Shown: positions 28,545 through 39,273, numbered from the stretch's first letter. The stretch is DNA of 64,000 nucleotides from CAWFPR01 sp963817635 (GCA_963817635.1 CAWFPR010000023.1:62001-126000); one strand, 5' to 3'. Made by a program: numbers and translations. Notes: a model not told the origin generated them from the sequence alone.

Positions 28545-29405
28545 CTACGCGCGCGCGCGTTTCTTCGCCGGCGCCCGGGACGCCCTGGCCGGCTTCTCGA
28601 TCTCCGCCTTCGCGGCTTTCTTCTTGCCGGTGCTCACGCGATCGAGGCTCTGGCGCAGCGCGTCCATCAGGTTCACGACCTTCGGCGGCGCCTCTTCCGT
28701 GGTGGCGACGACTTCCTCGCCGGCGATCTTCGCGTCGATGATGCGCTGCAGCTCCTCCTGATACTCGTCGCGGTACTCCTCGAGGTTCAGGTCCCCCTCG
28801 AAGTTCGAGATGACCTGTTTCGCGAGCTTGATCTCGTCCGGCTTGACCTTCGCTGGCACCGTCTGGAGTTCGTCGATCGCCCCCATGCTGCGGACCTCGC
28901 GCGAGTGGCGCATCGTGTACATGACGAGCCCGTTCTCGCGCGGCTGCACGGCCACGAGGTACTCGCGCCCGTAGAGCGCCAGCTTCCCGATGCCGGCCTT
29001 CCCCGTCATCCCCTCGCGCATCACCGCGAACGCCTGGGCGGCCATCGCGCCATCCGGCGCCAGGTAGTAGGGACGCTCGACGTAGATGGGGTCGATTGCC
29101 GCCGCGTCGGTGAACTGCACGAGATCGATGACCCGCGTCGACTCCGGCCGGACCTTCGCGATGTCCTCCTCGTCCACGACGACGTAGCGGCCCTTTTCGA
29201 ATTCGTAGCCCTTGGCAATCTCCGACATCGGCACTTCCCGCTCGCAGTGCGGGCACCAGCGCTTCTGCTGGATGCGCGTCTGACACTCGGCGTGCAGCTG
29301 GTTGAAGCTGATGGTCGCGGCCGAGTCCGTCGCGGGGAACACGCGAACCGGGATGTTGACCAGGCTGATCTTCAGGTACCCTTTCCAGGTCGGTCTGGCG
29401 GCCAT
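28545..29405 (-). CDS. ku: Ku protein, non-homologous end joining
   Basis: Bacterial Ku of 286 aa. Homodimers thread onto broken DNA ends and recruit LigD. The core begins TWKGYLKISLVNIPVRVFPA and includes the CPHCEREVPMSEIAKGYEFE region with its CxxC, followed by DEIKLAKQVISNFEGDLNLE. The C-terminus is a Lys/Ala-rich basic tail (KKKAAKAEIEKPAR), normal for LigD-stimulating Ku proteins. Divergent from ligD with a 192-base spacer, the expected partnership. Confidence 0.94.
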   Translation of the reverse strand: MAARPTWKGYLKISLVNIPVRVFPATDSAATISFNQLHAECQTRIQQKRWCPHCEREVPMSEIAKGYEFEKGRYVVVDEEDIAKVRPESTRVIDLVQFTDAAAIDPIYVERPYYLAPDGAMAAQAFAVMREGMTGKAGIGKLALYGREYLVAVQPRENGLVMYTMRHSREVRSMGAIDELQTVPAKVKPDEIKLAKQVISNFEGDLNLEEYRDEYQEELQRIIDAKIAGEEVVATTEEAPPKVVNLMDALRQSLDRVSTGKKKAAKAEIEKPARASRAPAKKRARA

Positions 29406-29597
29406 GACGTCACTCCTTCTTTCGGCACCTGCGCGTGCCCGCCGCCCCCTCCGCGGAGGCGGCGAACCCTGATTATCGGTCCAACTGCCGGAAATCCGCA
29501 CCTCTGCACGCAATTGCGCGAAATGGCGCCAAAGCGGGCCGCGAAGCGAATCGAGGCCGCATTTCGCGCCCTCCGGATTCTGTGGCATCGTGTTCCG

Positions 29598-31676
29598 ATG
29601 CGCTGGACGGACGACCCCGCCTCCGTGCGGCCGATGCTGGCGACCCTCGCAGACGCGCCGCTCGTCGCCGCCGGACTGGTCTACGAACCGAAGTACGACG
29701 GCATTCGCGCGCTCGTGCACGTGGCGCCGGGGCGGTCGGGCGGGGTGCGGATCTGGTCGCGCCTCGGCAACGACAAGACCGCGCAGTTCCCATCGCTCGT
29801 CCGCGAACTCGACGCGCTTCGCGCAACGCTGAAGGCTCCCCTGCTCCTCGACGGCGAAATCGTCGCGCTCGACGCGCGCGGCGCCCCCGCGGGGTTCCAG
29901 AATCTCCAGGGGCGCATCCACCTGAAAGGCCAGCGCGACGTCGCCGCCGTGGACAAGGCGCAGCCCGTCGCGCTCATCGTCTTCGATCTGCTCCGCGACG
30001 GCGCGGACGACCTGCGCGGCCGCCCGCTCACTGAGCGGCGAGCCCGCCTCGACGCGCGCGTGGGCACGTCCGCGAGTCCCACACTGCGGATCAGCGAACA
30101 GGTGGCGGCCGACGGCCGCGCGCTTCACGCACGCGCGCTGAAAGAAGGATGGGAAGGCTTGATCGCCAAGGAGGCCCGCGCACCGTACCAGTCGGGCCGC
30201 CGCAGCCCCGCCTGGCGCAAGATCAAGCTCCTCAAGCAGCAGGAATTCGTCGTCGCCGGCTGGACCGAGCCGCGCCAGAGCCGGCAGTATTTCGGAGCGC
30301 TCCTCCTTGGCGTGCGCGACGGTGACGCGCTCATCTACGTGGGACACACGGGCACGGGCTTCGATCAGAAGGAACTCGCGCGCGTGTGGAAGCTGCTCGA
30401 GGCGCGCAAGGCGGATCGCTCGCCGTTTTCGACGCGCATCAAGTCGAACGAACCGGCGCACTGGGTCAGGCCGGAGCTCGTCGCCGAAGTCAGGTTCACC
30501 GAGTGGACCGCCGACGGCAAGCTGCGCCATCCGGTCTACCTCGGGCTTCGCGACGACAAGAAGGCCGGCGACGTCGTGCGGGAGGCGCCGAAGCGCGGGC
30601 GTCGCGGACAGAACGCGGTGGCGGCCGAAACACGGGAGCTTCCCGCGAAAGCCGGACGCCACAAGAAGACGGCTGAGGCCGGAAGCAACGCAGGCGTGCT
30701 CGATCAGCTTCGCGCCCTCGAGGACGCCCGCCGCGACGGGACCATCGCCCTGCCCGACGGCTCGCGCCTCGGCGTGACGAACCTCGCGAAGCCGTTCTGG
30801 CCGGCACTGAAGCTGACCAAGGGCGATCTCCTGCGGTACTATGCAGAGGTCGCGCCGCTGATTCTGCCGGCGGTCGCGGACCGGCCGCTCGTGATGAAGC
30901 GCTTCCCGAACGGCGTCGGCGGGAAGGCGTTCTACCAGCAGCGGTCGCGCCAGGAACAACCCCCGACGGGCGTGCGCGTCGAACAGCTGCCCGAGGGCAT
31001 GGATCCGATCTCGGAAGACGATGCACGGCGGTTCATCGGCGGTTCGCTCATCACGCTCCTCTATATGTCCCAGATCGCGGCCATCTCGCAGGATCCCTGG
31101 TTCTCGCGCGTGCAGTCGCTGGCCGAAGCCGACTACGTCGCGCTCGACCTCGATCCGGGGGCAGGCACGCCCTTCAGCCGCGTCCTCGACGTGGCCCGCT
31201 GGATCCGCGACGAACTCGAGTCGTTGCGCGTGCCGGCCGTGCCGAAGACATCCGGGTCGAGCGGCCTGCACATCTACGTGCCCTTGCCGCCGCACACGTC
31301 GTACGAGTCGGGTCTGCTCTTCTGCCAGATCGTCGCGACCGTGATGGCCACCCGTCATCCGAAGGCCGCGACCGTCGAACGCGCCGTGGCGGCACGCCCG
31401 CGCGGGACGGTCTACGTCGACTACCTCCAGAACATCCAGGGCAAGACGCTCGCGACCGCCTACAGCGCGCGCGCGAGTGAGTTCGCGGGCGTGTCCACCC
31501 CGCTCGCATGGGAGGAGATCGACTCGAACGTCGATCCGCGCGACTTCACGATCGCGACGGCGCCGGCGCGCTTCCGCGAGACAGGGGATCTGTGGGCACG
31601 TCTGCGGACCCGGAAGCCAGCCGACCTCGAGGCCGTCTTCCGCCGCTATTCGCGCAGGCTGGGCTCTCCCTCGTAG
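29598..31676 (+). CDS. ligD: ATP-dependent DNA ligase LigD with polymerase domain
   Basis: Two-domain LigD of about 692 aa for end joining. The N-terminal ligase domain has motif I EPKYDGIRAL (nucleophile Lys32), LLLDGEIVALD, EGLIAKEARAPYQSGRRSP and KIKLLKQQEFVVAGWTEP. A linker of about 60 residues leads to the primase-like polymerase domain (GVTNLAKPFWPALKLTKGDL, ADYVALDLDPG, PKTSGSSGLHIYVPL). The 3'-phosphoesterase domain found in some LigD proteins is absent. Start at 29598 preferred; an in-frame ATG lies 75 bases upstream. Uninterrupted despite its length. Confidence 0.93.
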   Translation: MRWTDDPASVRPMLATLADAPLVAAGLVYEPKYDGIRALVHVAPGRSGGVRIWSRLGNDKTAQFPSLVRELDALRATLKAPLLLDGEIVALDARGAPAGFQNLQGRIHLKGQRDVAAVDKAQPVALIVFDLLRDGADDLRGRPLTERRARLDARVGTSASPTLRISEQVAADGRALHARALKEGWEGLIAKEARAPYQSGRRSPAWRKIKLLKQQEFVVAGWTEPRQSRQYFGALLLGVRDGDALIYVGHTGTGFDQKELARVWKLLEARKADRSPFSTRIKSNEPAHWVRPELVAEVRFTEWTADGKLRHPVYLGLRDDKKAGDVVREAPKRGRRGQNAVAAETRELPAKAGRHKKTAEAGSNAGVLDQLRALEDARRDGTIALPDGSRLGVTNLAKPFWPALKLTKGDLLRYYAEVAPLILPAVADRPLVMKRFPNGVGGKAFYQQRSRQEQPPTGVRVEQLPEGMDPISEDDARRFIGGSLITLLYMSQIAAISQDPWFSRVQSLAEADYVALDLDPGAGTPFSRVLDVARWIRDELESLRVPAVPKTSGSSGLHIYVPLPPHTSYESGLLFCQIVATVMATRHPKAATVERAVAARPRGTVYVDYLQNIQGKTLATAYSARASEFAGVSTPLAWEEIDSNVDPRDFTIATAPARFRETGDLWARLRTRKPADLEAVFRRYSRRLGSPS

Positions 31677-31679
31677 GTC

Positions 31680-33718
31680 ATGTCGATGACAGTCGATCCC
31701 GGAGCCTTGCTGCGCATCGCCTTCGCGCTGCGGATCGCCGTGGCCGCGGCGACGCTCCTGGCCTGGAAGCGGTCCTCCCTGTCGCGCGTCGTCGCGTTCA
31801 CCGGATCGACGGCGGCGTCGCTCCTGACGCTCGGCGCCGCTGCCGCGGTGCTGCGCGCGGGGTCACCCGGCACCGGCGTGCTGCTGGTGCACAGGGCGTC
31901 CGGGTTCGCGCTCACGTTCGCGCTCGACGGGCTCTCGGCGTGGTTCCTCCTGGTCCTCGGCACGCTCTCCATTCCGGTCGCGGTCTACAGCGTCGGGTAT
32001 CTCGCCAGCCCGCACTGGGCGCGTCGCGCCGCGTTCGTCGGCGCGTTCTTCAACGTGCTGCTCGGTTCGGTCGAGCTCGTCTTCGTCGCGGGTGACGCGC
32101 TCACGCTGCTCTTCGCCTGGGAGCTGATGACGCTGGCGACGGCGGCGCTCGTCGCGACCGAACACGAGACGGCCGACGCCCGCCGTGCGGCCTATCTCTA
32201 TCTGGTGATGTCGCACGTGGGGACCGGCTGCCTCATCGCGGGCTTCCTGGTCCTGGCGTCCGCATCCGGGTCGCTGTCGTTCTCGACGCTGCTCACCGGC
32301 GTCGTGCCCCCCGGCGCGGAGCGCACGCGTGCTCTTCGCGCTGTTCTTCGCCGGCTTCGGCGTGAAGGCGGGCGTCATTCCGCTGCACATCTGGCTTCCG
32401 GAGGCGCACCCGGCGGCTCCCACGAGCATTTCCGCCTTCATGTCCGGCGTGCTCCTCAAGGCCGGCATCTATGGAATCGTGCGCGTGTGCGCGTTCGGCC
32501 TCGGCGTGCCGAGCCTCTCGTGGGGCGTGGTCGTCCTCGGCCTCGGTGGCGTGTCGGCGGTCCTGGGCGTTCTCTACGCGCTGATGCAGCACGACCTCAA
32601 GCGGCTGCTCGCCTATCACAGCATCGAGAACATCGGCATCATCCTGCTGGGCGTCGGGGCCGGCATGATGGCGCTCGCCTACGGGCACAGCGACCTGGCG
32701 TGGATCGGGTTCGCGGCCGGCCTGTATCACGTGTTGAACCACGCCGTCTTCAAGGGCCTCCTGTTCCTCGGGGCGGGCAACGTGGTGACGGCCACCGGCA
32801 CGCGGCAGATCGAACAGCTCGGCGGGCTGCTCCGGCGGATGCCGTGGACCGGCCTCTTCTTCCTCATCGGCGCGATGGCCATTTCCGGATTGCCTCCGCT
32901 GAACGGCTTCGCCAGCGAGTGGCTGACCTTCCAGGCGTTCCTCTACGGATTCAAAGCCTCCACCGAACCGCTCGTCCGCCTGCTGTTCCCGATCGGCGGC
33001 GCGCTGCTGGCGCTGACGACGGCGCTGGCCGCCGCCTGTTTCGTCAAGGCCTTCGGGATCAGTTTCCTCGCCCTGCCGCGCAGCCGCGCCGCCGCTGACG
33101 CGCCCGAAGTGCCGGCGATCATGCTGGCGCCGCTGGCGTGTGCTGGCGGTGCTGTGCGTCGGTCTGGGCGTGCTGCCGGGCGTCGTGCTCCGCGTGCTCG
33201 GTGCCGTGCTGGCGCCGCTGCCCGGCCTGCGGCCCGCCGCCGACCTCGGATGGGGCGCGCTGGGGATGACGTCCCCGGCTGGCACGTTCGATCAGGTCGT
33301 GCCGGCGATCTTCGCCGTCGGTCTGTTCTGCGCCGTCGGGTTCGCGGCGGCGCTCGCCTGGCGGCGCGCCGTGCGGCGCGAGCCGACCTGGGGCTGCGGC
33401 GGCGAGCTGACGGCCGACGCCGAATACACCGCGACCGCCTTCTCCAAGCCGCTGATGATGATCTTCCGCGCGGTTTATCGGCCGACGCGGCAGGTGGAGG
33501 CGCAGGCCGACGTCTCGCCGTACTTCACGCAGGAGGTGCGCTACCACTCCGAGATCGAGCCGACCTTCGAGCGCTACGTCTACGGCCCCGCGCTGCGCGC
33601 CGTGCTGCGCGTCGCCACGGGCCTGCGCGTGCTGCAGGCGGGAAGCCTGCACGCCTATCTCGCGTACGTGATCGCGCTGGTCGTCTGGCTGGTGCTGCTC
33701 GTGTGGTGGCGCGCATGA
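31680..33718 (+). CDS. hyfB: Proton-translocating membrane subunit, HyfB/NuoL type, frame interrupted
   Basis: Integral membrane antiporter-like subunit of a group 4 hydrogenase-related complex, about 680 aa after repair. Many hydrophobic helices; LLFAWELMTLATAALVATEH and KAGVIPLHIWLPEAHPAAPTSIS are the conserved ion-channel motifs (Glu in WELM, Lys in KAGVIPLH). HDLKRLLAYHSIENIGIILLG carries the family lysine. The frame breaks near 32325 and 33138, each time resuming with family sequence. Begins 4 bases after the ligD stop and ends overlapping hyfC by ATGA, opening a six-gene operon. Confidence 0.88.
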
Positions 33719-34651
33719 TCGCGACCGCTCTGTTCGCCGTCGTGCAGGCCGCCGGCATGCTCGCGCTGGCGCCGCTCCTGAAGACCGGCATCCGGAAGAT
33801 GAAGGCGCGGCTCCAGAACCGCCAGGGTCCGCCGCTCCTCCAGGGCTACTACGACCTCGCCAAGCTGCTCCGGAAGGAGCCGATCCGCTCCGACACGTCG
33901 TCCTGGGTCTTCGTGGCCGGGCCGCGCCTGTACCTTCGGCGCCGCTCTGGCGGCGACGATGCTGGTGCCGGTGCTCGTCGCGGCGGCGCCGGTCGAATCG
34001 GCCGGCGGGATCCTGCTGCTGGTCGGCACGCTCGCGCTCGGCCGCTTCGCGCTCGCGACGGCGGCGCTCGACACCGGCAGCCCGTTCGGCGGGATGGGCG
34101 CGAGCCGCGACATGACCATCGCGGCGCTCGCCGAGCCCGCGCTGATGCTCGGGCTCTTCACGTCGGCACTCGCCGCCGGGTCGCTGAATCTCGGCGGGCT
34201 CGTGCGGAGCGTCCTGCAGCACGGCGTCACCTTCCATCCGAGCGACCTGCTCGCCTTCGCGGGGCTGTTCATCATCGTCATCGCCGAAACGGGCCGCATT
34301 CCGGTGGACAACCCGGCGACGCACCTCGAGTTGACGATGATCCACGAGGCGATGGTCCTCGAGTACGCCGGACCCGATCTCGCGCTCGTCGAATGGGCGT
34401 CGGCGCTCAAGGAGCTGCTCTACCTGACGCTGCTCATCGATCTGTTCCTGCCGATCGGGATCGCGACCGGCGCCGCGCCGCTCGGCCTGCTCGTGGCCCT
34501 GGCCGCCTGGGCCGGGAAGGTGTTCCTGCTGGCGGTCGCCGTCACGGTCGTGGAAAGCACCAATGCCAAGCTCCGCCTGTTCCGCGTGCCGGAACTCGTG
34601 TCGATTTCGCTCGGCCTGGCGTTTCTCGCGCTGGCGATTCGTTTCTTCTGA
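33715..34651 (+). CDS. hyfC: Membrane anchor subunit, HyfC/NuoH type, one frameshift
   Basis: NuoH-like membrane subunit (about 311 aa) that links the peripheral arm to the membrane arm. KARLQNRQGPPLLQGYYDLAKLLRKEP is the strongly conserved quinone-site region (read in short pieces: QNRQGPP, YYDLAKLL). AETGRIPVDNPATHLELTM and HEAMVLEYAGPDLAL are NuoH/HycD signatures with conserved glutamates. One extra C near 33940 breaks the frame: without it RLYFGAALAATMLVPVL is continuous. Overlaps hyfB by 4 bases. Confidence 0.88.
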
Positions 34652-34660
34652 GGGGGCCGC

Positions 34661-35312
34661 GTGATCACGAGCGACATCCTGATTCTCTCGGCGGCCGGCA
34701 TGCTGGTCAGCGCCTACCTGATCGTCGGCCAGAAGGCGCTCTTCACCGCCATCCGCCTGTTCGGCGTGCAGTCGCTGCTGCTCGGCATCGTGGCGATCAC
34801 CATCGCCGTGTCGGAGTCCCGCCGCGAGCTGTTCGTGATGGCGGCCATCACGATCGTGCTGAAGGCGATCCTGATTCCCGTGGTTCCTGATGCGCATCAT
34901 CGACCGGATCGGCATCCGGCGCGAGATCGAAGGGTTCCTGAGCGTGCCGGCGTCGCTCCTCGTGTGCATCGGCCTGACGATCGTCGGCTACCGCGTCAGC
35001 ACGGGATTCCCGGAAGGCGCGCGCGGCGTCGGCCACCACCTGATCGGGGCCGCGCTGTCGATGCTGCTCATCGGCCTCTTCCTGATGGTCACGCGCAAGA
35101 AGGCCATCACGCAGATCGTCGCGCTGCTGACCTTCGAGAACGCGGTCTTTCTCGTCGCGGTCGGCGTGACCACCGGCATGCCGCTCGTCGTCGAACTCGG
35201 GCTCGCGTTCGACGTCATCATCGCCGTCCTCGTGCTGGGCATCCTCGTGTATCGCATCGCGGATCGATTCGAATCCATGGACGTCAGCCGGCTCTCGAAG
35301 CTGAAGGGATAG
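34661..35312 (+). CDS. hyfE: Small membrane subunit, HyfE type, one frameshift
   Basis: HyfE-like membrane protein of about 216 aa; its C-terminal half resembles NuoK. A GTG start at 34661 follows a purine-rich GAGGGGG site. The frame breaks near 34890: one C less gives IPWFLMRIIDRIG instead of IPVVPDAHH. MVTRKKAITQIVALLTFENA and TGMPLVVELGLAFDVIIAVL are the conserved membrane segments with acidic residues. Followed directly by hyfF. Confidence 0.85.
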
Positions 35313-35313
35313 C

Positions 35314-36801
35314 GTGAACCTGCTCGCCTGGATCTTCGTCGTGCCGCTCGTCACCGCCGCCTTCGGCGCCGTCTTCCGGTCCCGCCGGGCGAACGAGGCG
35401 GTGCTCATCGGCGGCCTCACGGTGACCTTCGCGCTCACGCTCGCGGCCGCGCGCCGTTTTCTCGACGGGACCGTGCCGGTCGCATTCGGCGAGACGCTGC
35501 GCGTCGACGGACTGTCGGCCCTCGTGCTCGTGCTCTCGGGGTTCGTCGGCCTGCTGGCCGGCGTCTACGGCGTGAGCTACCTGCGGCGCAACGAGACGCG
35601 CGGCCTGGTGACGGCGCGGATGCACCGCGAGTTCTTCGGGCTGATCCCCGCCTACATCGCCGCGATGCTGCTCGTCCCGATGTCGAACAACCTCGGCATC
35701 ATGTGGATCGCCGTCGAGCTGACGACGCTCGCGTCGGTGTTCCTGATTACGTTTCACGATCAGGACACGTCGCTCGAGGCGGGCTGGAAGTTCCTGGTGC
35801 TGGGGAGCCTCGGCCTCGGCTTCGCGCTGCTCGGCACGGTGCTGCTCTTTGCCGCCGGCCAGGGGCGGCTCGGGGAGGGGATGGCCGCGCTCGACTGGAC
35901 CCGGTTCATCCGTGAGGCCGCCTTCCTGCATCCGTTTTCGCTGCGGCTCGGCGTCGTCTTCGCCCTCATCGGCTACGGGACGAAGGCGGGCCTCGCGCCG
36001 ATGCACACGTGGAAGCCCGACGCGTATCGCGAAGCGCCATCGCCCGCGGGCGTCCTGATGGCGGTCGGCATGGTGAACGGCGCGCTCTACTGCATCCTGC
36101 GCATCCACCTGATTTCGAGCGCGGCGCTCGGCCCGGCCTTCTCGGGCGACCTGCTGCTGATGCTCGGGCTCCTGTCGGTGCTCATCGCGACGCCGTTCAT
36201 CCTGGTCCAGTGGAACCTGAAGCGGCTGCTGGCCTATTCGAGCATCGAGCACGTCGGCATCATGGCGGTCGGGGTCGGGCTCGGCGGCAAGGCCGGCGTC
36301 TTCGGCGCGCTGCTGCACATGACGTATCACTCGTTCGCCAAGCCGGTCGCCTTCTTCGCCGCCGGCACGCTGGCGCAGATGCACAGCTCGTCGAACTTCG
36401 ATCGGATCGGGCGCGGAACCGTCACGCGCGCGCCCGTGGCCAGCGGGCTGCTGATCCTGTCGGCGCTCATGATCACGGGGTCTCCGCCGTTCGGGATGTT
36501 CTTCAGCGAACTGATGATCCTGAAGGCCGGCTTTCTCGGGGCCCATGTGACGGCGACCGTCGTGTTCCTGGCGGCGCTGGTCGTCCTCTTCTGCGGGTTC
36601 GTGTTCCAGATCGGACGCCTCGTCTTCGGGCCGCCGCGCGACGTCAGGGACCGGCGGATCCCGCTGCCCGAACAGTTCGACCTCGGCATGGCGACGACCG
36701 TCGTCGGCGCGATCGTGGCGGCCGTGTCGGCGTTCTACCTGCCCGCGTGGCTGCTCGCGCTCATCGGCGCGGCGGCGCGCGTCGTGTCGGGGGGCGCATG
36801 A
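35314..36801 (+). CDS. hyfF: Proton-translocating membrane subunit, HyfF/NuoN type
   Basis: Uninterrupted 495 aa antiporter-like membrane subunit. MWIAVELTTLASVFLITFHD includes the essential Glu; GYGTKAGLAPMHTWKPDAYR is the lysine/histidine channel motif; WNLKRLLAYSSIEHVGIMAV carries the second lysine. With hyfB it gives the complex two ion-pumping modules. GTG start one base after hyfE ends; the stop overlaps the next gene start (ATGA). Confidence 0.92.
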   Translation: MNLLAWIFVVPLVTAAFGAVFRSRRANEAVLIGGLTVTFALTLAAARRFLDGTVPVAFGETLRVDGLSALVLVLSGFVGLLAGVYGVSYLRRNETRGLVTARMHREFFGLIPAYIAAMLLVPMSNNLGIMWIAVELTTLASVFLITFHDQDTSLEAGWKFLVLGSLGLGFALLGTVLLFAAGQGRLGEGMAALDWTRFIREAAFLHPFSLRLGVVFALIGYGTKAGLAPMHTWKPDAYREAPSPAGVLMAVGMVNGALYCILRIHLISSAALGPAFSGDLLLMLGLLSVLIATPFILVQWNLKRLLAYSSIEHVGIMAVGVGLGGKAGVFGALLHMTYHSFAKPVAFFAAGTLAQMHSSSNFDRIGRGTVTRAPVASGLLILSALMITGSPPFGMFFSELMILKAGFLGAHVTATVVFLAALVVLFCGFVFQIGRLVFGPPRDVRDRRIPLPEQFDLGMATTVVGAIVAAVSAFYLPAWLLALIGAAARVVSGGA

Positions 36802-38394
36802 GCGCGCTGCATGACGAAGGTGGCCGCCGCGCTCGGCATCGCCCCCGCGGAGCTGCGCGAGGGACGCCCCGGGGAACTGGCGCTCGAGCTCGGCGCAGCC
36901 GCGCTCCCCGCCATGGTGGACCGCATCGCCGTCGGCCTGGCGGGCCGGCTGGTCTCGCTGCTCGCGACCGACGAGCGCGAGGCGTCCGGGCGCTTCGTGC
37001 TGCGCCACGTGTGGTCGCTGCCGGCCGAGCGCACGTTCCTGCACCTCGCGGTGCCGGTCGATCCGGGAGCGCCGTCGTTTCCGTCGATCGCGGCCAGATA
37101 TCCGGCGGCGAACTGGTTCGAACGCGAGGTGATGGATTTCTTCGGCCTCACGCCCGACGGACATCCGAACCCGGCGCGCGTCGCCATGCACGACGACTGG
37201 CCGGAACGCGCATGGCCCCTTCGAAAGGACTTTCCGGACGCGGGCGCGGTGCCGCGGACGCCTGGGCGATTTCCACCCGTTCCGGCCGGTGACCGGCGAG
37301 GGCGTGTTCCAGGTGCCGGTCGGTCCGGTCCACGCCGGGATCATCGAGCCCGGACACTTCCGCTTTGGAGTCGCCGGCGAGCCGGTGCTGTACCTCCAGC
37401 TCCGGCTGTTCTACGTGCACAAGGGGATCGAGAAGCGGTTCGAGCGCCTGCCGTGGCGGCACGGGATCTTCCTCGCCGAATCGATTTCCGGCGACACGTC
37501 GGTGGGCCACGCGCTGGCCTGGGCGCACGCGATCGAGCGGCTGGCCCAGCGTGACCGTGCCTCCCGACGCCGCGGCGCTGCGCATCGTGCTGCTGGAACT
37601 CGAACGGATCTACAACCACGTCGCCGACATCGGCGCGCGTCGCGACCGACGTCGCCTTCACCGTCGCGGCCAGCCGCGCGCAGGTGCTGCGCGAGGGGCT
37701 CGTCCGGCTCCAGGACGATCTCTTCGGCACGCGACTGATGCGCGGCGTCGTCGCGCCGGGTGGCGTCAGGCGCGACGTCGCGCCGGGTGGACTCGACCGC
37801 CTGCGCACGCACCTCGACCGGTTCGACAAGGAGTTCGGCCGGCTGATCACGCTCCTCATCGACGCCGGGAGCTTCACGGACCGCGTGGACGGCACCGGCA
37901 TCCTCACGACGCAGGCGGCGCGCGATCTCGGCATCGTGGGTCTCGCCGCGCGCGCCTCCGGGCTCGACACCGACTTCCGGCGCGATCACCCGCACGGCGG
38001 GTACGACGCGGTCCGCTTCGACGTGCCGGTCGAGACGGAGGAGACGTGCGGGCGCGGATCATGGTGCGCGCGCGTGAGGTGGAGCAGTCCGTGGCAATCG
38101 TGCGCCAGGCCGTCGAGCGGTTGCAGGCGCAGGCCGCGCGCTCGCTCGCCGTGCCGGTCCCGCAGCAGCTGCCGCCAGACCAGATCGCGCTCGGCTGGGC
38201 GGAAGCGTGGCGCGGGCCGTGCGTTCACCTGGTCGCCACGGACGAGCGGGGCGGAATCGCGCGCGTGAAGATCACCGACCCGAGCTTCCTCAACTGGCCC
38301 GGCCATCGTGCAGGCGACGCCCGGCAACATCATTCCGGACTTCCCGGTGATCAACAAGAGCTTCAACTTCTCGTATTCGGGCAACGACCGGTAG
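36798..38394 (+). CDS. hyfG: Large subunit, HyfG/HycE-like (NuoC-NuoD fusion), without Ni-ligand cysteines, frame interrupted
   Basis: Peripheral subunit fusing a NuoC-like domain (YPAANWFEREVMDFFGLTPD) to a NuoD/hydrogenase-large-like domain (GPVHAGIIEPGHFRFGVAGE, FYVHKGIEKRFE). Catalytic [NiFe] proteins have CxxC pairs at both ends of this domain. Here the first site reads AESISGDTSVGHALAWAHA and the last KITDPSFLNW, with no cysteine, so no Ni-Fe site can form. Frame breaks occur near 36815, 37265, 37548, 37640, 38040 and 38310; the motif regions lie in uninterrupted stretches. Probably part of an energy-converting hydrogenase-related (Ehr) complex with an unknown redox partner. Confidence 0.82.
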
Positions 38395-38406
38395 AACGGA
38401 GACCGC

Positions 38407-39273
38407 ATGCTGAGCACCATCGCGAGAGGTCTGGTCATCGGCGTCCTGACGGAGGCGAACCCATTCGACGTCCGCCCCACGTTCGGCTTTCCCGTGATCG
38501 ACTTCAGCCGCTGCGTCGCGTGCGACGAGTGCGCGCGTGGGTGTCCGACCGGCGCGATTGCGACGGCCGACGCGGCGGAGAGCCGCCGGACGGTGACGCT
38601 CTCGCATGCCGCCTGCATCCAGTGCCGCGAATGCGTCAACGCGTGCCCCGAACAGGCGGTGAGCGTCTCGCACGAGGCCGGTGTCGCGGCCTACACGCGG
38701 GGCCAGCTCGCCGAGACGGCATCGTTCGACGTCGATCGGGAAACGGGCCGCGGCCGGCTGGTTCAGGTCCTCGCGCATGAGGGGCCGTCGCTGGACGAGT
38801 CGGCAGAACGCCTGCGCGAGCGGATCCGCGGCCGTCTCGGGCGTTCGCTGCACGTGCGGCAGGTGGATGCCGGCAGTTGCAACGGGTGCGAGCTGGAAAT
38901 CGCCGCGGCCGCCAATCCCCTCTACGACCTCGAGCGATTCGGCATTCACATCGTCGCCAGTCCACGGCACGCCGACGTGCTGCTCGTGACGGGACCGGTG
39001 ACCCGCAACATGGAGATCGCGCTGCGGCGGACCTACGAGGCGGCGCCGGATCCGCGGATCGTCGTGGCGGTGGGTGCGTGCGGATGCAGCGGAGGAATTT
39101 TCGGCGAAGGGACTTATGCCGCCGTCGGCGGTGTGGATCGGGTCGTGCCGGTGGACGTGTACATTCCCGGCTGTCCGCCGCGGCCCCAGGCGATCCTCAA
39201 CGGCCTGCTCGTCGCGATGGGGCGCCGCGAGGCGCGGATCGCGACGCGATCGGCGTCTCAATCAGACGCCTGA
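38407..39273 (+). CDS. Ferredoxin-NuoB fusion subunit (HyfH-HyfI type)
   Basis: 288 aa iron-sulfur protein joining two subunits that are separate in E. coli hydrogenase-4. Residues about 30-90 hold two 4Fe-4S clusters: CVACDECARGCP and CIQCRECVNACP. From about residue 145 a NuoB/HyfI domain follows with SCNGCELEIAAAANPLYDLE, VAVGACGCSGGIF and YIPGCPPRPQAILNGLL, the four ligands of the proximal cluster. It would pass electrons from an unknown donor to the hyfG domain. Its last about 77 bases overlap the SDR gene on the other strand. Confidence 0.9.
   Translation: MLSTIARGLVIGVLTEANPFDVRPTFGFPVIDFSRCVACDECARGCPTGAIATADAAESRRTVTLSHAACIQCRECVNACPEQAVSVSHEAGVAAYTRGQLAETASFDVDRETGRGRLVQVLAHEGPSLDESAERLRERIRGRLGRSLHVRQVDAGSCNGCELEIAAAANPLYDLERFGIHIVASPRHADVLLVTGPVTRNMEIALRRTYEAAPDPRIVVAVGACGCSGGIFGEGTYAAVGGVDRVVPVDVYIPGCPPRPQAILNGLLVAMGRREARIATRSASQSDA

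Noticed and set aside
28545..31358. A 937-codon minus-strand frame reading LigD backwards into Ku
   Set aside because: Only the last 286 codons are Ku. The rest is antisense of ligD with shadow composition, and Ku has its own family start at 29405.
35284..37344. A 686-codon minus-strand frame across hyfE-hyfG
   Set aside because: Charged, His/Arg-rich shadow of well-recognised plus-strand genes.
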